Part shown: in pieces, positions 32,869 to 45,598 of the stretch | Layout: every line of letters starts with the position of its first letter | Numbering within the stretch: position 1 is the stretch's first letter | Notes under the pieces: generated by a model | Database searches by the model: none | Told to the model about the DNA's origin: nothing | What the model saw: only the letters and a program-made list of their open reading frames with translations | Source: Tigriopus japonicus | Lineage: Eukaryota; Arthropoda; Copepoda; Harpacticoida; Harpacticidae | Length of the DNA stretch: 64,000 nucleotides | Assembly: GCA_010645155.1 (NCBI GenBank) | Contig: JAAGOF010000100.1 | Coordinates: forward strand, 915,995 to 979,994 | Reading direction: 5' to 3' | Position numbers and translations under genes: made by a program

Positions 32869-34588
32869 GGGGGGAGCAAACGAACTCGACGTTGGCGGAA
32901 ACCATTCAAACATTTGCGTGTCCAAAGAGCAAATGTATCGAGCTATTGTTAAGGATTGTGAGGTATTGGCAGAACACGATTGGTCTAAGCCTGGTTGGAA
33001 ATAAAGTGTCGCAACGTGGTATTTATCAATTGACAAATGAGGAGGAGAGCCAGTCAACCTCCCTCCCCTTTTTCAAATTTCAAAGCCGACGTGTAATTGG
33101 GTAGGGTACTAGATATCATGCTGCACGAAATGGTTGATCCGTGAATGATTGTGTTACTCCGACAGTGATTTCTAGCTTGAATGTCAGGTGTGAAGCGGGC
33201 TAACCTTGGATTGAATCAATTTCTACTAATGCCTATAATCACCACTTCCTTTTTAATCAATATTGGTTCTTTCGTACACAAACAATAAATATAAGTAAAT
33301 TTGAGCATGTAAAATTTACGACGCGCGTTACGATGTTATGATGTTTGACGCGCAAAGCATAAATTAGTTAACAAGATCAAGCAAAGCACAATCTTTCCTT
33401 TCCTGCCCTTGCACTCTTGGACCGAAAAGAGAGAGAAAATGTCCGTTTTTGGTTCTTCCAATATTCCTAAGGGACATCGTGGCCAGAAAATTTAAAAAGT
33501 GGACGTTTTCTCAAGTCACTCTAATGTAAAATGTAGGACATCTGAATTTTATGCCATGATTTTCACTTGAAATTGTTTTAGTTTAGCATACCACTGCATA
33601 TCAATAAACAATTTATTAAGATTAGTAACCATAGCATCAGGAAATTCGATAAACTTTTTCAACGTCATTGAATTTCATTTCAAAACGTATATTGTATCAT
33701 TTAACATTTTAAAGCGTATTTTAGAACCACGTATTAAAATGGCAAGGGAATAAGCAATGTTCAAAAGCACCTCAAATAAACATGAAAATTCTGAAACCAT
33801 GTAAGAAAAACATAATTTCCTGAATATACTTTTGTACAAAAATGGGTAATGAATAAAATCGAATCCTCTGAAAAAAATCAAATTCAATACTCACATTTGA
33901 TATATATCAGCCACAAAGGTCATCAAAATAAATTTCAATTTACCCTTATAAGTTTGAACTCCATTATAGAGACAATTGTGACAAAGCTGATTAAATCTTC
34001 GATTTTTTCTTGTTATTGCCGTATTTTTCAAAGCCCCCGCGTATCATGGATTTCAATGTCAGGTTTGTTTCTTTTTTATTATCAATCATTGTTCGAATTG
34101 ACTATTGTTTTTTTCCAAAACACGACATTTTTTAACACATTTTGGAGATAAGCTTCACTAAAAATCAATAATTTAGTATCTTGTTTTCAGTGTTTTAGCA
34201 AACAGATTATTTTTTGGAAGTAATGAGGAATATTACAATGCATATCAATAAAATAAATGAAATTATCTCTTAGGGACAAAATATTTAGGGACAACGGTGA
34301 CATGGAAGAAGCAACCATATAAACCTCTTATCATAACAATAGAAGGCCGTCAATCCTTACTTATCTTAAATTACTTAGTTAATGCAGAATCTACAAGGCC
34401 TTAGTGGGTCAATTTTATTCCGACTTTGATATTTGTACACGTATCCGCCAAAGTCATCTTGACATAATAATTTTGACATAAACTGTTAGTCATGTGGTGA
34501 AGATTTTGCAAAACATTTGTCACGAGCTATTTTCCAGATGAAATCGGTAACTAAATTCCAATTAGAAAAATATAATGTTCGTTTCAAA
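32869..34588. other. No gene seen; AT-rich
   Basis: No recognisable gene or repeat. Frames at 33675-33887 (minus) and 33849-34151 (plus) are low-complexity A/T readings. Confidence 0.5.
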
Positions 34589-34945
34589 TTAGGCGCGCAC
34601 ATTGGACACTCGTTCGTAGGATGGCTTGATACAAAATACGAGCGAGGTACTTGTGAGCCAGAACGATCCTAAAGGAGAATGATTGTCAAATTTGTTATCT
34701 ACCGTAGATGAGTCACAAAATGTTTTAGACTTTTTTTGGTGAAGTACATATAATTTTTCTACAAATTTATTTTCAGTTAAGTGAAGTAAAGATATTTGAC
34801 ATCTACTAAAAATACAGAAGAGCGGCAAGTACTCTTCTTGAGTAAAAAAAATAGTTTTAAGCACGTGGAATTTCTGCTCCGCGTCAAAATCCATTTCAAA
34901 GTTAAAAGGTATTTTCCTTTGAGCAATGTCATGCGGCAAAATCAT
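34589..34945 (-). CDS. Hypothetical open frame, 118 codons
   Basis: One of the longer uninterrupted frames in this window outside transposons. The reading is mixed and globular in composition (FNFEMDFDAEQKFHVLKTIF, TQEEYLPLFCIFSRCQISLL) but I recognise no domain. The sequence is AT-rich, where chance frames of this length are uncommon but possible. There is no splice or promoter evidence. It could be an exon or transposon remnant. Confidence 0.28.
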   Translation of the reverse strand: MILPHDIAQRKIPFNFEMDFDAEQKFHVLKTIFFTQEEYLPLFCIFSRCQISLLHLTENKFVEKLYVLHQKKSKTFCDSSTVDNKFDNHSPLGSFWLTSTSLVFCIKPSYERVSNVRA

Positions 34946-35319
34946 TGAAGAATGTGTCGACCTCTTTTATGAGAGTCGTTCTTGCTCAGTAGTTTCAGTA
35001 GTATTGGCTGATCTTTGAAACCTTCTATGAAAGATTCCTTGAAAGGCTTGAACCTATTCTGAACAAAATAGTACAAAAAATATTTTCAATTTTTCGTGAC
35101 ATTTGAAAATTATATAAAATCTTTGGGAATTTGTTTCTAAAATAACTGTTTCGTTTTTTGGCTTTTGGAATAAGATAAAAGTATATCATAGGAGTTTTTG
35201 ATAATTTCACATTAACTTTCGTCATATTTTCTATTGAAGTTCTTGTCTCAGCCTGAATTATTTTAACTATATGGCACATGAAAAGAATGACGATTTTAAA
35301 CAAGGGAATATTTTATGTA

Positions 35320-35460
35320 AAGACGTGCTTAGTAAATGTTTATGTATGTATGTATGTATTTCGGTCTCAAATGTAAAATGTGGGTGTAAAAGTAAAATTG
35401 ATTGGAATTGAGACCATGGATCTTCAAAAGCCATAACGGCTTTGTGTAATGTAAAGACGT
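35320..35460 (+). repeat. Possible LINE/SINE 3' tail with hairpin and TATG microsatellite
   Basis: AAAGCCATAACGGCTTT at 35428-35444 forms a small hairpin, preceded by GAATTGAGACCATGGATCTT; TATGTATGTATGTATGTAT lies at 35340-35359. The short phrase TAATGTAAAGACGT or TATGTAAAGACGT appears on both sides (35316-35327 and 35448-35460), like a target-site duplication. A conserved hairpin near a tail is typical of LINE 3' ends, but I cannot name the family. Confidence 0.35.
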
Positions 35461-36720
35461 ATCCTAAAGAGAATTAAATAGTTTATCAAAAATTGTTATA
35501 ATTTTTTTTGAAATTTTCCCTGGACCTAAACTTAGTCCAAAAAAGCCTGATATTTCGATCCAAACTTGAAAAGCCAATCGAAACACCGTGTTGGATTAAA
35601 ATACGTACGCTGTTGTCCCTAACTCTTTTGCCCTTAAAAAAGAATCTCAGTTATTCATTGGTTTTATTGATATGTAATGTAATAAAAGAAGAAATAAAAC
35701 TGTCTTCACGACTTTCAACTGGACATGCTCATCAAACTTTCCATCATGTTTCCATGTTCTTTCATGTATTTATCATTCGCATCACATTTACTCTAATCTT
35801 ATTGTCGATCAATCGTATTGGCACTCTTTTGATTTTCTCTCTTTTGATTTCTGCGCTCCTTTGACTACTCTATCAAAAAAACGCTCTATTTTGATTGTCG
35901 GTCATTTGATCCACTCTAGTTTAATGTAGCACCGCTACTTTGTTGTGGCTGCCGATTCACGTAAAAGTGTGCGTTTGTCACTTGCATGAAAAATGAGTTA
36001 GGTCATCGAGAATATCCAAAAAGTGAGCCTATTTTTGGAGAGTTCAGACCATTAGTACCTGAGTCCTCTCGAAGTCACGGATCAAACTATTGTCACCGTG
36101 CTCTACCTGCTTGAACTTCAGCTAAAACTGAAAAATCTGGGTCTTGGTTTGTGTTCAATCTGATTTCAATCTGATCTATCTTTTAGGGTTGTCATCAATG
36201 CCATTGGACTATTGCAAAAATAGTCTGAAAAAACTCTGCTTGATCTTGATGGCACTCTTGGTTTGAAATCTTGAAAAAACAGGGTCACTTTTTCAATATT
36301 CTGTTTGAACGAACGCATTTATAGTAGAAGTGATAATTGTAGTTTTATGTGAGTTGGCAGTGACAGCGAAGAAGCGCCTGCAAAAATGATCGAGGAGATT
36401 GAAAATCATATTGAACTCCATCAGTAGTTTCAAGCCATCATCCAAAGTCAAAACTTTGTTCCTAACCTAAATCTGGCTTGATTCGTCCCCGCTCCAGAAA
36501 TAGGTGAAAGCGGCTACTAGGCAATTCACAAAAGCTAGTCCGACACAAAAGTGATTCAAACCAGACGGTTTCTCAACATTGGACTAAGGTACAAGCAAGA
36601 GGGCAAAAGAATGGTACATTTATAATTTGCATTCTCCGTTTAGTTCCCACTGTGATGCTGAATTTAAATGTGATGATATCCTTGGGAATGTGGTGAATAT
36701 TCAAGTATTGTCTGCTCGGA
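35461..36720. other. No gene seen
   Basis: AT-rich. The 118-codon frame at 35508-35864 is dominated by Leu, Ile, Ser and Phe codons of A/T-rich DNA and is not trusted. Confidence 0.45.
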
Positions 36721-36749
36721 GGGATAGCTGGTGATGCTGCAGTAATACT

Positions 36750-37034
36750 TTTGTCACCGTCCCTGCCGAATTCCCCATCATCGTGACCACCACCACCATC
36801 ATCATCATCATAAACTGTCGGCCATCAGTTCCGAAGGGGACGGATGTGCTTTTTCTCACTCCCCTTCTCCTAGCTTGGAATGTGTTGCCCCTGAAGAGCC
36901 GTTCTTCTCGGAGGGGATCACAAAAAACTCATTTGGCAAATGTACCGGTTGAAGTAGGTATACGGTGGCACATTATAATAAACCTAGCGCTCACTAGCAG
37001 TCGTTGAGTGATGGAAAGCAAGCAGCAAGTAAGT
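36750..37034 (+). promoter_or_regulatory. Possible promoter and first exon (ATG at 37011)
   Basis: TATAATAAA at 36974-36982 lies about 30 bases before GCAGTCGTTGAG, a plausible arthropod-type start region. The ATG at 37011 opens MESKQQ and meets CAGCAA|GTAAGTAA at 37029, a strong 5' splice site in phase 0. A second donor-like CCTCAG|GTAAGCG lies at 37521-37527. Upstream, 36785-36815 is a (CAY)n run encoding poly-His in one frame, within a locally less A/T-rich stretch. No downstream exon was matched, so this is a weak call. Confidence 0.25.
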
Positions 37035-37612
37035 AATATGCAAAGGAAGGGTCGGATCGAGGATTAGGGTGGGTCAGAAATAATCATCTTTTTTGCCCAT
37101 GTCATCTGCTAAGTTGGCTTGTTCTCAAGCACGACAGAAGGTTGAAGGGAAGGCATGAGAACATCCATCCCTTCATGATAGGACTGACTCTCCTTGGGGA
37201 GTCGAAGAATTTTCCCAAGTTGGTTCAAGCAACCATCATGTCCAATGGCTCAAATGAGCAAAGTTGACTAATAGCAACTCAGTCAAGGGGAGTTAACGTT
37301 GGAAGGGGAGCCAAAAAGGCACCCTTTTCCAACTGGCCCTTCAAGTTACATATTAGTGTACCGAAGAATAACCGAGTTATGATGAGAGAGGTGAATGGAG
37401 AGCAGATGACGATGGGGGAAGATCGTCCAATCGTCCAAGTCCTCATTATAATCATTATCTTCGTGATGGCCAGCCGTCCCTAGTTGGTCCCAGCAATTTT
37501 TCGCTCTTTTGTGTATGCCTCAGGTAAGCGTTCTTAATCAATTAGCGGACCGATTCTACAAAAATCTTTATCCTAATTTGGCCTTAGTTAGACGTTGGGG
37601 TGACATGACTTT

Positions 37613-37640
37613 ATAAATTATTATTATTATTATTATTATC
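37613..37640. repeat. (ATT)n microsatellite
   Basis: A run of ATT units with one ATC near its end (ATTATTATTATTATTATTAT). It is simple sequence. Confidence 0.9.
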
Positions 37641-37886
37641 ATTATTAAAAAGAAAGGTATTTGATTCATATCTAATTATGAAACATAGGGTAACCGCCGT
37701 GCCTTATCTTAGCGAATTGAATCCCTGAATGCAAATTCGAATTCGGAAAAATGATGATATTTTGAATCATCTAAACTCATTTGTTCCAGATGAATGGCTG
37801 CAATTGAAGAGGCTGCTTTCTTCATTTTGCATTAACTGCACAGATCCCTTGAGGCTACATTAGAAATGTCAGTTCCAGGTTGAATC

Positions 37887-38491
37887 CTACGTTTCTGTCC
37901 TGCAGTCGGACTCCAAATCCCTGGGAAAATCGGGTTGGTTCAATGTGTCTATTTCGTGCATAACTAATTCCATATGTAAATGTGCATCAAATGCTTTAAT
38001 GATAGATAGTGAGATATGGTGTCGTTCGGTGAGTTCTCCTAGTCTCTGAGAGCGTTCGTTAGCCGTCCATGTCGTCGTCCGCTTTTTTGTAGTATGTACT
38101 TCTCCTTTTTCTCCAACCAACCAGACCAGACATCTTTTGATTCTCTTTCTTCTTCGTTTTCCTCTTCTTCGTCTTCTTCGTCATCGTCGTCTTCTTCATC
38201 ATCGTCGTCACCGTGATGATGGTGATGGTGGTGGTCGAGGACGCGGTGGCGGTGGCGGCGGCGGCGTGCAGCTGGTTCCCTGGCGACATCCCCCCCTGTC
38301 GGCGTCATCATGATGATCATGATGATAAAATGAGCTTGAAATGAAAAGAGAGGGGTTAGATTACCAGCGGATTTTTCTCGAGCTTGATGAGTGACTCTTC
38401 CACTGCCATTCAGTTGCAATGAAACGAGAACGAAAACCATCCCGGAGGAGAGAGCAGGATTGAATATGTAAATGAACAAATCCAAGTACAA
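37887..38491 (-). other. Low-complexity, purine-rich segment with open frames
   Basis: The minus strand is purine-rich (GAAGAC/GAAGAA triplets, 38140-38225). In one frame (38039-38491) it encodes a basic stretch, seven His, then a Glu/Asp-rich stretch, then KDVWSGWLEKKEKYILQKSG. A second frame over the same bases encodes Thr/Lys-rich protein (38059-38289). Simple triplet repeats keep several frames open, so coding is uncertain. It could be a 5' exon of a nuclear protein or just GA-rich DNA. SGWLEKK recalls the start of a PH domain, but nothing downstream supports that. Confidence 0.25.
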
Positions 38492-38499
38492 TGCCTTTG

Positions 38500-41400
38500 T
38501 TCTCCAATTTCTGACGATGTCAACGGTGAACTAGGACCTGGGAGCATAATTCAATGCAGCAAAATGAGTGCTCTATTGAGGGGAATGGTTCAAAAGCAAC
38601 GAATATGCAGATGAATATTTGAATCCAACGTCGTTTGCGCTCATTTCATTTTTAGGAACTTTTTCAATTGCTTTAAACTCCATTCACTGACATTTACATT
38701 GTGTAACCTGCAATTCTACTTTTTAATTCTTGAAAGTGTTTAAGCTGGCAGTTTCACTGTGAGTTTCACTGACCATTCTTTGCCTGCCTACCTGACGTTC
38801 AATGTTGCTTTGCTCTAAAGCCGCAGATTCGAACAGTCTTTGACTTCCTTTTCTATTTCGATAGTCCAATTAGATCAATCCTACGGCACTCAAGGATGCA
38901 CCTACGCTTTGCCATTGACCGTTTGACATATTACGTAAAACCGGAAAAAAAATTGGCGTCGAGGTCAAATTGTCTGTTTTCCCTTCCAACAATTCGTGAT
39001 TCAATTTTGAAATCATAGAGGAAGAAAACATGAACAAAAGGTTCGACATCCGGTGCAAAACCTACTACTACGTACATGTTCAACTTAAGCGAAAAGCCAC
39101 CCTGGAACTTGAATCATTGGAATGGGAATAGTTCAAAATAAGGTATTCATTCCGGTAAATTGCTAGTAGGCTTATTTGTTTGTTCCTTAGAAATTTATCT
39201 CTCGTTAACAATACTTTCATCATTCTTAATGTTCCCAGTTTGCAATTTGCAAGGGACATGTAAGTAACTTGGTGTTTTAAGGAGATCAATTGAATAATTG
39301 AATATCAATTGAATATTGCTGTGGAGATGAGAAATCGTCTAGGCTCAAATGTTAATTGGTTGATCGGTTGAAGGGAAAAAATAAATACTGTAATTAAACT
39401 TGGAAGGTTTGAACTATAGTCTCGAGATTCAAAACGTGGAGTGTACGCAGTACAAAGAAACCCGGTCTATGTAGTAACTTTTTTCGCTTTTTATGCAAGT
39501 TCTATTAGTGTTTGGTTTGGTGTTTCTTTTTCATTTCATTCTAGAGCCATTTATTCTAACTTCAAAAATTGTGTTCTTGTAATGCACCTAAATGGCATTG
39601 GTTTGTCACAACGGTGTTCGAAAGTCCACAAGTCTGAAAGCTTCCCCAACTCCTTTTTTAAGGTCTGAAATTGGTCGCTCTGAATTGGTTGACGGCTCCT
39701 CTTTCCTTCTCCTTTTCCCTTTTTTTCTTTCCTCATATGTAGAGGGTGACTAATTTTGAAACTGAAGTTGACATTTTAAACTTGCAATAACTGCAAAATG
39801 AGGCAAAAATCTTAATGTCCTTAAAATTTAACTGTTTTTTAAACAATAATTAACAACTTGCTGTTAACTGCTGCCAATTTCAAATCACTGGGGATGTACG
39901 AGAGGCATTCAAACTTAGCAAAGTGAAAAGCGTATTTTCGGAATTTCTCTACTCTTCATTACAGGAAATGCTGTAAATGCCGCTTGAGGTCGCTTTTTTC
40001 GACTCTCTATTTTGACCATGCTTAGAATCTTTATCTTTTCACGATTTTCCCTCTTTTTTGCATATTTTTCAAGAAGTTTGATATTTCCCCAACTGTTTCG
40101 CACTTTTAGGTTGAACTTCTCTAAAGTGAAAAACCTGATATTTCCAGAGTAATGCAGTTTACTACATTACCCCGGTAGCAACATGAAGAATTACAAGTAG
40201 CAACATGAAGTGTGTGAAGGCCCTTTACTAAGAGGCAAGAATTCCCCGTCATGAAACTTACAAACATAAAAACTAAAATCTACGTTCAAGATCCAACATG
40301 ACGGATATAATTGGTAGACTGTTTTGAACTTGAGGGAGGCAACATATTTTTGTGGCTTTAAGCCCAACCACCTGGCCTTTAATATACGTGTACCTAATTC
40401 GTGCCCAAACTCTCCTTTACTGAGCAGTTCTGCACAGACTTATGTAGAGTCTTGTAAACCGTTCTGAGTAAATATATTAGCTAAAAAATTGTGCAAGATG
40501 ACAATTCATAAAAACAATTTACACTCAGCTGTTGCTTGTCCAAGATGCCTCTGCTTTTACGCTTGCAATGCCAAATACGGTTATTTAGGCAAATATTCAG
40601 ATAACTTTTTCATCTTTTTTGACCATATCTTGGCCACTTTAAAGCAACTTATTGGGCCGAACAGAAAATCGCTTTTAGATCTGCCCTCTTGTTACAACAC
40701 TTGTTCGTCTTAACTATTAAATGTCTTGTTTCTTTGTCACTTTCTTTTGTTTTTTGGCAATAAAGCCGATGGAGTAAATTCGAGGCAACTGATTAAAAAG
40801 GTAGCTTTGGGAAACAAAATCTCTGGAAAGAGTCAGCACCTTGAGGTAAAACTCCAGGAAGGCTTGTAATTCTTCGTGGTAGTGGTTGGTAACCCATGCA
40901 CTTGGATTTATAACAATGACGCGATAGCTAAGCTGATACCTCTACTGCCAAGAAAGGCTTCTTCACCAATGATGAGAAAGAAGTCAGTTAAGATGAGACA
41001 AGGAAAAAACCTGACGTTGTTGATGATAAGCTGGAATATCTGATTTTGAACATGACTCAGCATCTCACCAAAACTCTCTCAGTAATATGGAGAGTCATTC
41101 TGAACTGTGAAGAGAGTTGAAAGGTGGCTTAGGCACTCACAAAATCTGTCTTGGGCACTAACTTCTAACTACATGATTTTTTTTCATACATTCTTCACTT
41201 CAAACGAAGATTAATTGGGCATTTTAGTCATAGTTACCATTACAGCTAGTCAAACACAATCTTAGTCTTGAAAGGTCAATTAGGCAACGCTCTAATTATT
41301 ATTAATTTCTACTCTAAATTTGACAAACCGTAAAACATGAAGGTATTTTGTCTTGTTCGTGTAGACCAATAGAACATTTACATATAGAGACATTTTTGGT

Positions 41401-43609
41401 TTAAATTCCAAACAAATTTGTTACACCTTATTATCTTATGGAAAATAAGAAACTGGGTACTATGTTATTCAAAATAACTTGTCATTCATTTCACCAGGAT
41501 ATTTTGGGAAACCTCTCAGGTTTTCGTATTTTCAACTCCCATCTCAGGCCAACGGCTTCTCGGATCAATTCAGTAAAAAGTGAAGGAAGTCTTTCTGAGA
41601 TATTTTCGGTTTGATCTTTTAATTTCTTTTTGATCTGACTTAGGGCAATAAACGATTTGTGGCAGTGTTATCATAATTGGAGTTCCTTTGAGTGTTTTAG
41701 TTGTTGAATGTTCATGTAATAGGGTTTTTATTAACATGATTTCCAATTCCAGCAACAATTTGTTTTGTCTAGACATATCTGAATGGACACATCAACGCCT
41801 ATTAACCACAACGACTCGTCATGTTGGAGAGTTCGAGCAAGAGAGCAGACGGCTGACAAAACCGACGTCTGATCCTTTCGAGATAATGCTCGTACATAGT
41901 TACCCAATTGTCACCTGACTAATGGAGGGTGATGCACAACCCGTTTAGAACTTTTGACTTATCTTGAGGCAAGGGGCATTAAAACAAAAATTGCAACGGC
42001 ATCAAGAATGCCAGCTGTCTTTGTCGTTGACCATCCTCTTATGAATAAAAAAATGTTGAACATTCAGTCCAACGTCAGCAACACTTTTTCCAAACGAGGC
42101 ATCAACGAAAACTGACTTTTAGTATATTTGCCGTCGAGAAGAATCCACTTTTGTGCATTTGGAAAAAATCGATAAAAAGGCTGTGTTTAGGGAGTTAAGA
42201 TTCAAACCTGCAATTTTTGAGCATTTTCAACCCAAGACCTTGGGGCCCCTTTCAAAATCCCCAGCCCGCTCTACAACAGTGTTCTTGCCCTTTCTCAATT
42301 TTGTGGGGCCATGAGACAGACAGGGCAACCAACCACTTTGATCCCATAATCAAGAGAAATAAAGAGAAGTTTGAAATGGAGCTAACATTGGCGCTCTTCT
42401 CATTAACCCGCTCCACTCAATCTGGAACCTAAAACAAGCCCTCACAACCATGTCCCTTCAAAAAAACACTGACTGTGGACTTCATTTAAAACAAATACGT
42501 AGTTCGCATCTAACGTTTCTTGGTGACTGAATGCGTTCGCATTGAAATACACCCAAAAGAATGAAAATGCAAAATGTTAGACGGGTCACTAGTGGGACTT
42601 ACCGACTTAAAAATGTGTAAATAATCGGACTCGATGCACAACTCTAGTAACAACCCTGTATACCGTTCAAGAATGCGTCATATGAGCAACCATATTAGTG
42701 GTTACATTATTAATTAATATAATAAAATATAATCAATTACATCATCTTTGTGCAATTGTATACAATATAGTTGTGTACAAGTTTCCTTAGCCAAAAATAA
42801 GCAAAAATCAGCAGTAGGAAAAAGATTTGGTATTTCTTTTCTATTGGTAACTCAGGGTGTGATGATATAATGGTTGAAGAAATGATTGTAAAGAAATTAA
42901 TAAAAATCAAACACCATGTCCTCAAACACCAAACTCAGGATTCTATCCATTATGCAGGGTAAGTGGGTCAAATGTAGACTTTTAGATTTTCAATATTTTA
43001 ACAGTGTTTGTTGAAAGTTAGACCTAATTAACGCAAGTTATACTCAAATGCTCATTCCAACCCCAAAGTCTATTTTCACTCATTGTGGAACAAGATTAAG
43101 GCACCGTGGCAACTATCGCAACTCTTACACGGACTCTAGTATGTAAGAGATTTGCTTAGGTCAAGGCCACTGTTTGTTAAGCATAAGAAATATGAATTGG
43201 GGAAAAATGTAACAAACGTTCCAAGTGGTGTGCTTGTGTGTATTTCTTTCATTTTTGTGTACACATGAAATACTCTTCGATTGATACAATTCTAGGAATC
43301 TACAAACAAGACATTTTCAGAAAAAATTAAACTCGCCATCCCAACTGACAATATTTGGCGTACAGATGTCAAGGAGAAAATATAAAGCTTTTAGGTTCTT
43401 ACATGAAAATTGAAAATCGTCGTAATCCTTACTCGTCAACTTAAGATCTCATCCTACCCCAGGGCCATGAAATAACCGACCGGCAGAATTATAGAAGATT
43501 GTACTTAGATTTGATGCTATCTTTTCAAAATATCATCAATTTGGCTCATTACAATGTTATTTTAAGTTTTAAGTACTCTCTTTTAGACCTCCTATCAGTC
43601 ACCCTTAAA
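38500..43609. other. No gene seen over 5 kb
   Basis: AT-rich sequence without recognisable genes or element ends. Notes: a direct repeat GTAGCAACATGAAG at 40176-40213; a palindrome-like GTAATGCAGTTTACTACATTAC at 40150-40171; a frame at 41688-41918 preceded by a pyrimidine-rich TTTGTTTTGTCTAG, which could be an exon start but is not recognisable. Other frames are short. Confidence 0.45.
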
Positions 43610-43836
43610 AGACCGAGGCACAGAGGTCCCAGAGTGGAGATACCGGCGCAGGCTAGTCGTGAAATTTCATTGTGGGCAGCAATGAAATTTGTAGAAGGCA
43701 AATTTTTGAAAAGCATTAGATTTTTGGCCATGTGGCCTCCTGTCTACGCTTTTCTTCTCCCAAATTATACTAAGGTGCTCAATAAAGATGATAATTCGAT
43801 TCACAGGCATTAGTTCACCCAATTATAGGATTTGGC
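43610..43836. repeat. Duplicated block X, right-hand part
   Basis: The reverse complement matches 3358-3610, with one deletion of about 40 bp here. Shared landmarks are CGTGAAATTTCATTGTGGGC, AATTATACTAAGGTGCTCAA and CAGGCATTAGTTCAC. It ends at GCCAAATCC (minus strand), exactly where the LINE-A poly(A) tail begins. Confidence 0.8.
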
Positions 43837-45400
43837 TTTTTTTGGGGGGGAGGGGGCGGATTTTTTAATACCGCTACAAGGAATGGGATTCCCTGTAAAG
43901 TGAGTTAATGATTAATATAGTTTATAAATTACCGTTTATACAAAATTTGATCTACCAATGAGTTACTGTTGGCAGATCTGTACAACCCTTGAATAGTGGG
44001 TTGGTCATGAATGGTATTCAAAAATTTGTCCAATCCTGCCTTAAATGCTGTAAGAGGATCAGCTCCTACATATTCCCGACGAAGACCAATGGGTAACAAA
44101 TTGAAGAATGAAGGAGCCCGATAAAGAAGAGAGGAGGACTTCATTGTTCGAACTAGTCTCGATTCCCTAGGATTTGGAGGTGCTCTCAGAACGCACGTAA
44201 AACCTCTACGATCGCTACAACTGATCTCAAAGCCTGGGTTAGGACAGAGCCCATGAATGCTCTTGAAAACATACAGTATCAGATACCTTTCATACCTTCT
44301 CTGAGTACTGTACAGCCCTAACTTCTTGAGCCTCTCCCAATACGAGAGCTCTCTCATTCCTGTGATGTTCCTAGTAAAACATCTTTGAACCTGCTCGACC
44401 TTTTGCAAACTTGCTGAACTCATTAGAGCCCAAATGGGTGAGGCATATTCAAGATGCGGTTGAACAATCGACTTGTACAGAGTTAGCATCGTAATACTAT
44501 CTCTGGACTTGAAAGTGCGATAGATCCAGCCACATGTTTGAAATGCCTTCCCCACTTTCAACTGGATATGCTCATCAAACTTTCCATCATCTTGGATGAC
44601 AACTCCTAAATCCCTCATGGACGATACCTGCTCAATATCACAACCTCCATTGTCTTTGAGTGGAACATCTAATTTGGACGTCCCATACGTCATTGTGCGG
44701 AATTTCATCCCGTTCAATGCCATATTCCTCTGACCAACCCAAGAGTAGACCTTCTCCAAGTCTCAACTAAACATTTTGGGTCCTGACCATTCCTTCCACA
44801 AACTAATTTTGTGTCATCAGCATATGAAGAAATACTGGCTTTTGTTCTAAACTTCTGGAGAGGAGCAATAAAGAGAATAAACAAGAGCGGACCTAAAATT
44901 GAACCTTGCGGAACACCTGACTTGACACTATACATGCCGCTAAAAGATCCTTCAACTTTAAGTAGTTGCTTCATTTCGCTTATAAAACTATTAATCCAAG
45001 TCAGGTCCTTACCCTGGACCCCAAACTCTTTGAGTTCATCGAACAAAAAACCACGATCTACCTTATCAAAGGCCTTGGCAAAGTCCAAGATAGACTACAT
45101 CAACTGACTCGTGACATTCTAGCCCTTCAATGATTTGCTCAATATGATCAACCAATTGGGTTACTGAACTAAAATGAGCTCGAAACCCATGCTGTCCGGA
45201 AGGAATTAAATCATGGACTTCCAAATAATCTACAAGCTTGGACTTCACAATCTTCTCAAAAACCTTTGCCACGCTGGATGTTAGAGAAATGGGCCTATAA
45301 TTACTAGGGAGTGACATATCTCCGCCCTTAAAAATTGGAACGACATGAGCTACTTTTAGAGAAGAGGGAAAATTGCCCTGATCTAAGATGCGACGCATCA
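43837..45400 (-). mobile_element. LINE-A copy, 5'-truncated, best preserved in the window
   Basis: A 1.56-kb minus-strand LINE-A from the RT core to the 3' end, inserted into block X. Reading on the minus strand: RRILDQGNFPSSLKVAHVVP, NYRPISLTSSVAKVFEKIVK, QHGFRAHFSSVTQLVDHIEQ, VDVVYLD and FAKAFDKVDRGFLFDELKEF, GVPQGSILGPLLFILFIAPL, SSISSYADDTKLVCGRNGQD. Then come PHLEYASPIWALMSSASLQK, LSYWERLKKLGLYSTQRRYE and the C-terminal RREYVGADPLTAFKAGLDKF. The catalytic YADD is intact. A one-base insertion near 45092 and a one-base deletion near 44757 shift the frame. The 3' end has the family hairpin, a C-rich run and seven A (43837-43843 as T). Only a 2-bp duplication (GC) flanks it. Confidence 0.9.
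43929..45400 (-). pseudogene. LINE-A reverse transcriptase, two frameshifts, intact YADD
   Basis: This protein would copy LINE RNA at the nicked target. Open pieces are 45066-45404, 44714-45088 and 43929-44759, which overlap in different frames; the breaks are single-base indels near 45092 and 44757. Catalytic Asp residues of motif A (LDFAKAFDKVD region) and YADD remain. The endonuclease and linker are absent because of 5' truncation. Compared with the 6865-8829 copy this one is less mutated and keeps the segment around 44150-44260 (SDRRGFTCVLRAPPNPRESR) that the other copy has lost. Confidence 0.88.
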
Positions 45401-45585
45401 GCATTGAAAACGCATTGGTCTTGCGCCAACTCCATTTGTACTTGTTTGGGCAAGTATTTCACGATATTCTTCGGAAATATTTGCCTTTTCATGCAACTTC
45501 TGGCCACCTTCAGCAATAAGCAAGGCAGACAAAATGCCGTCAATGGCCTCACTATAGACCTCTATGGACTCAGGACAGGAGGAGA
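45401..45585. repeat. Duplicated block X, left-hand part
   Basis: The reverse complement matches about 3155-3357. The minus strand reads LHEKANISEEYREILAQTST, matching the plus-strand reading at 3250-3310. The block ends at TTTTCAATGC (minus strand), directly next to the truncated 5' end of the LINE-A copy. Similarity becomes weak beyond about 45585, where a separate inverted-repeat element begins. Confidence 0.8.
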
Positions 45586-45598
45586 TGAGAGAGAAAAG

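Noticed and set aside
32617..33104. Open frames across the second gap
   Set aside because: Frames are created by N; the short sequenced ends do not look coding.
35508..35864. 118-codon plus-strand frame
   Set aside because: Composition is dominated by Leu, Ile, Ser and Phe as expected from A/T-rich DNA; no motif or splice context.
41688..41918. Possible exon after a pyrimidine-rich acceptor-like site
   Set aside because: The reading is open but unrecognised and has no donor; too weak to list as a gene.
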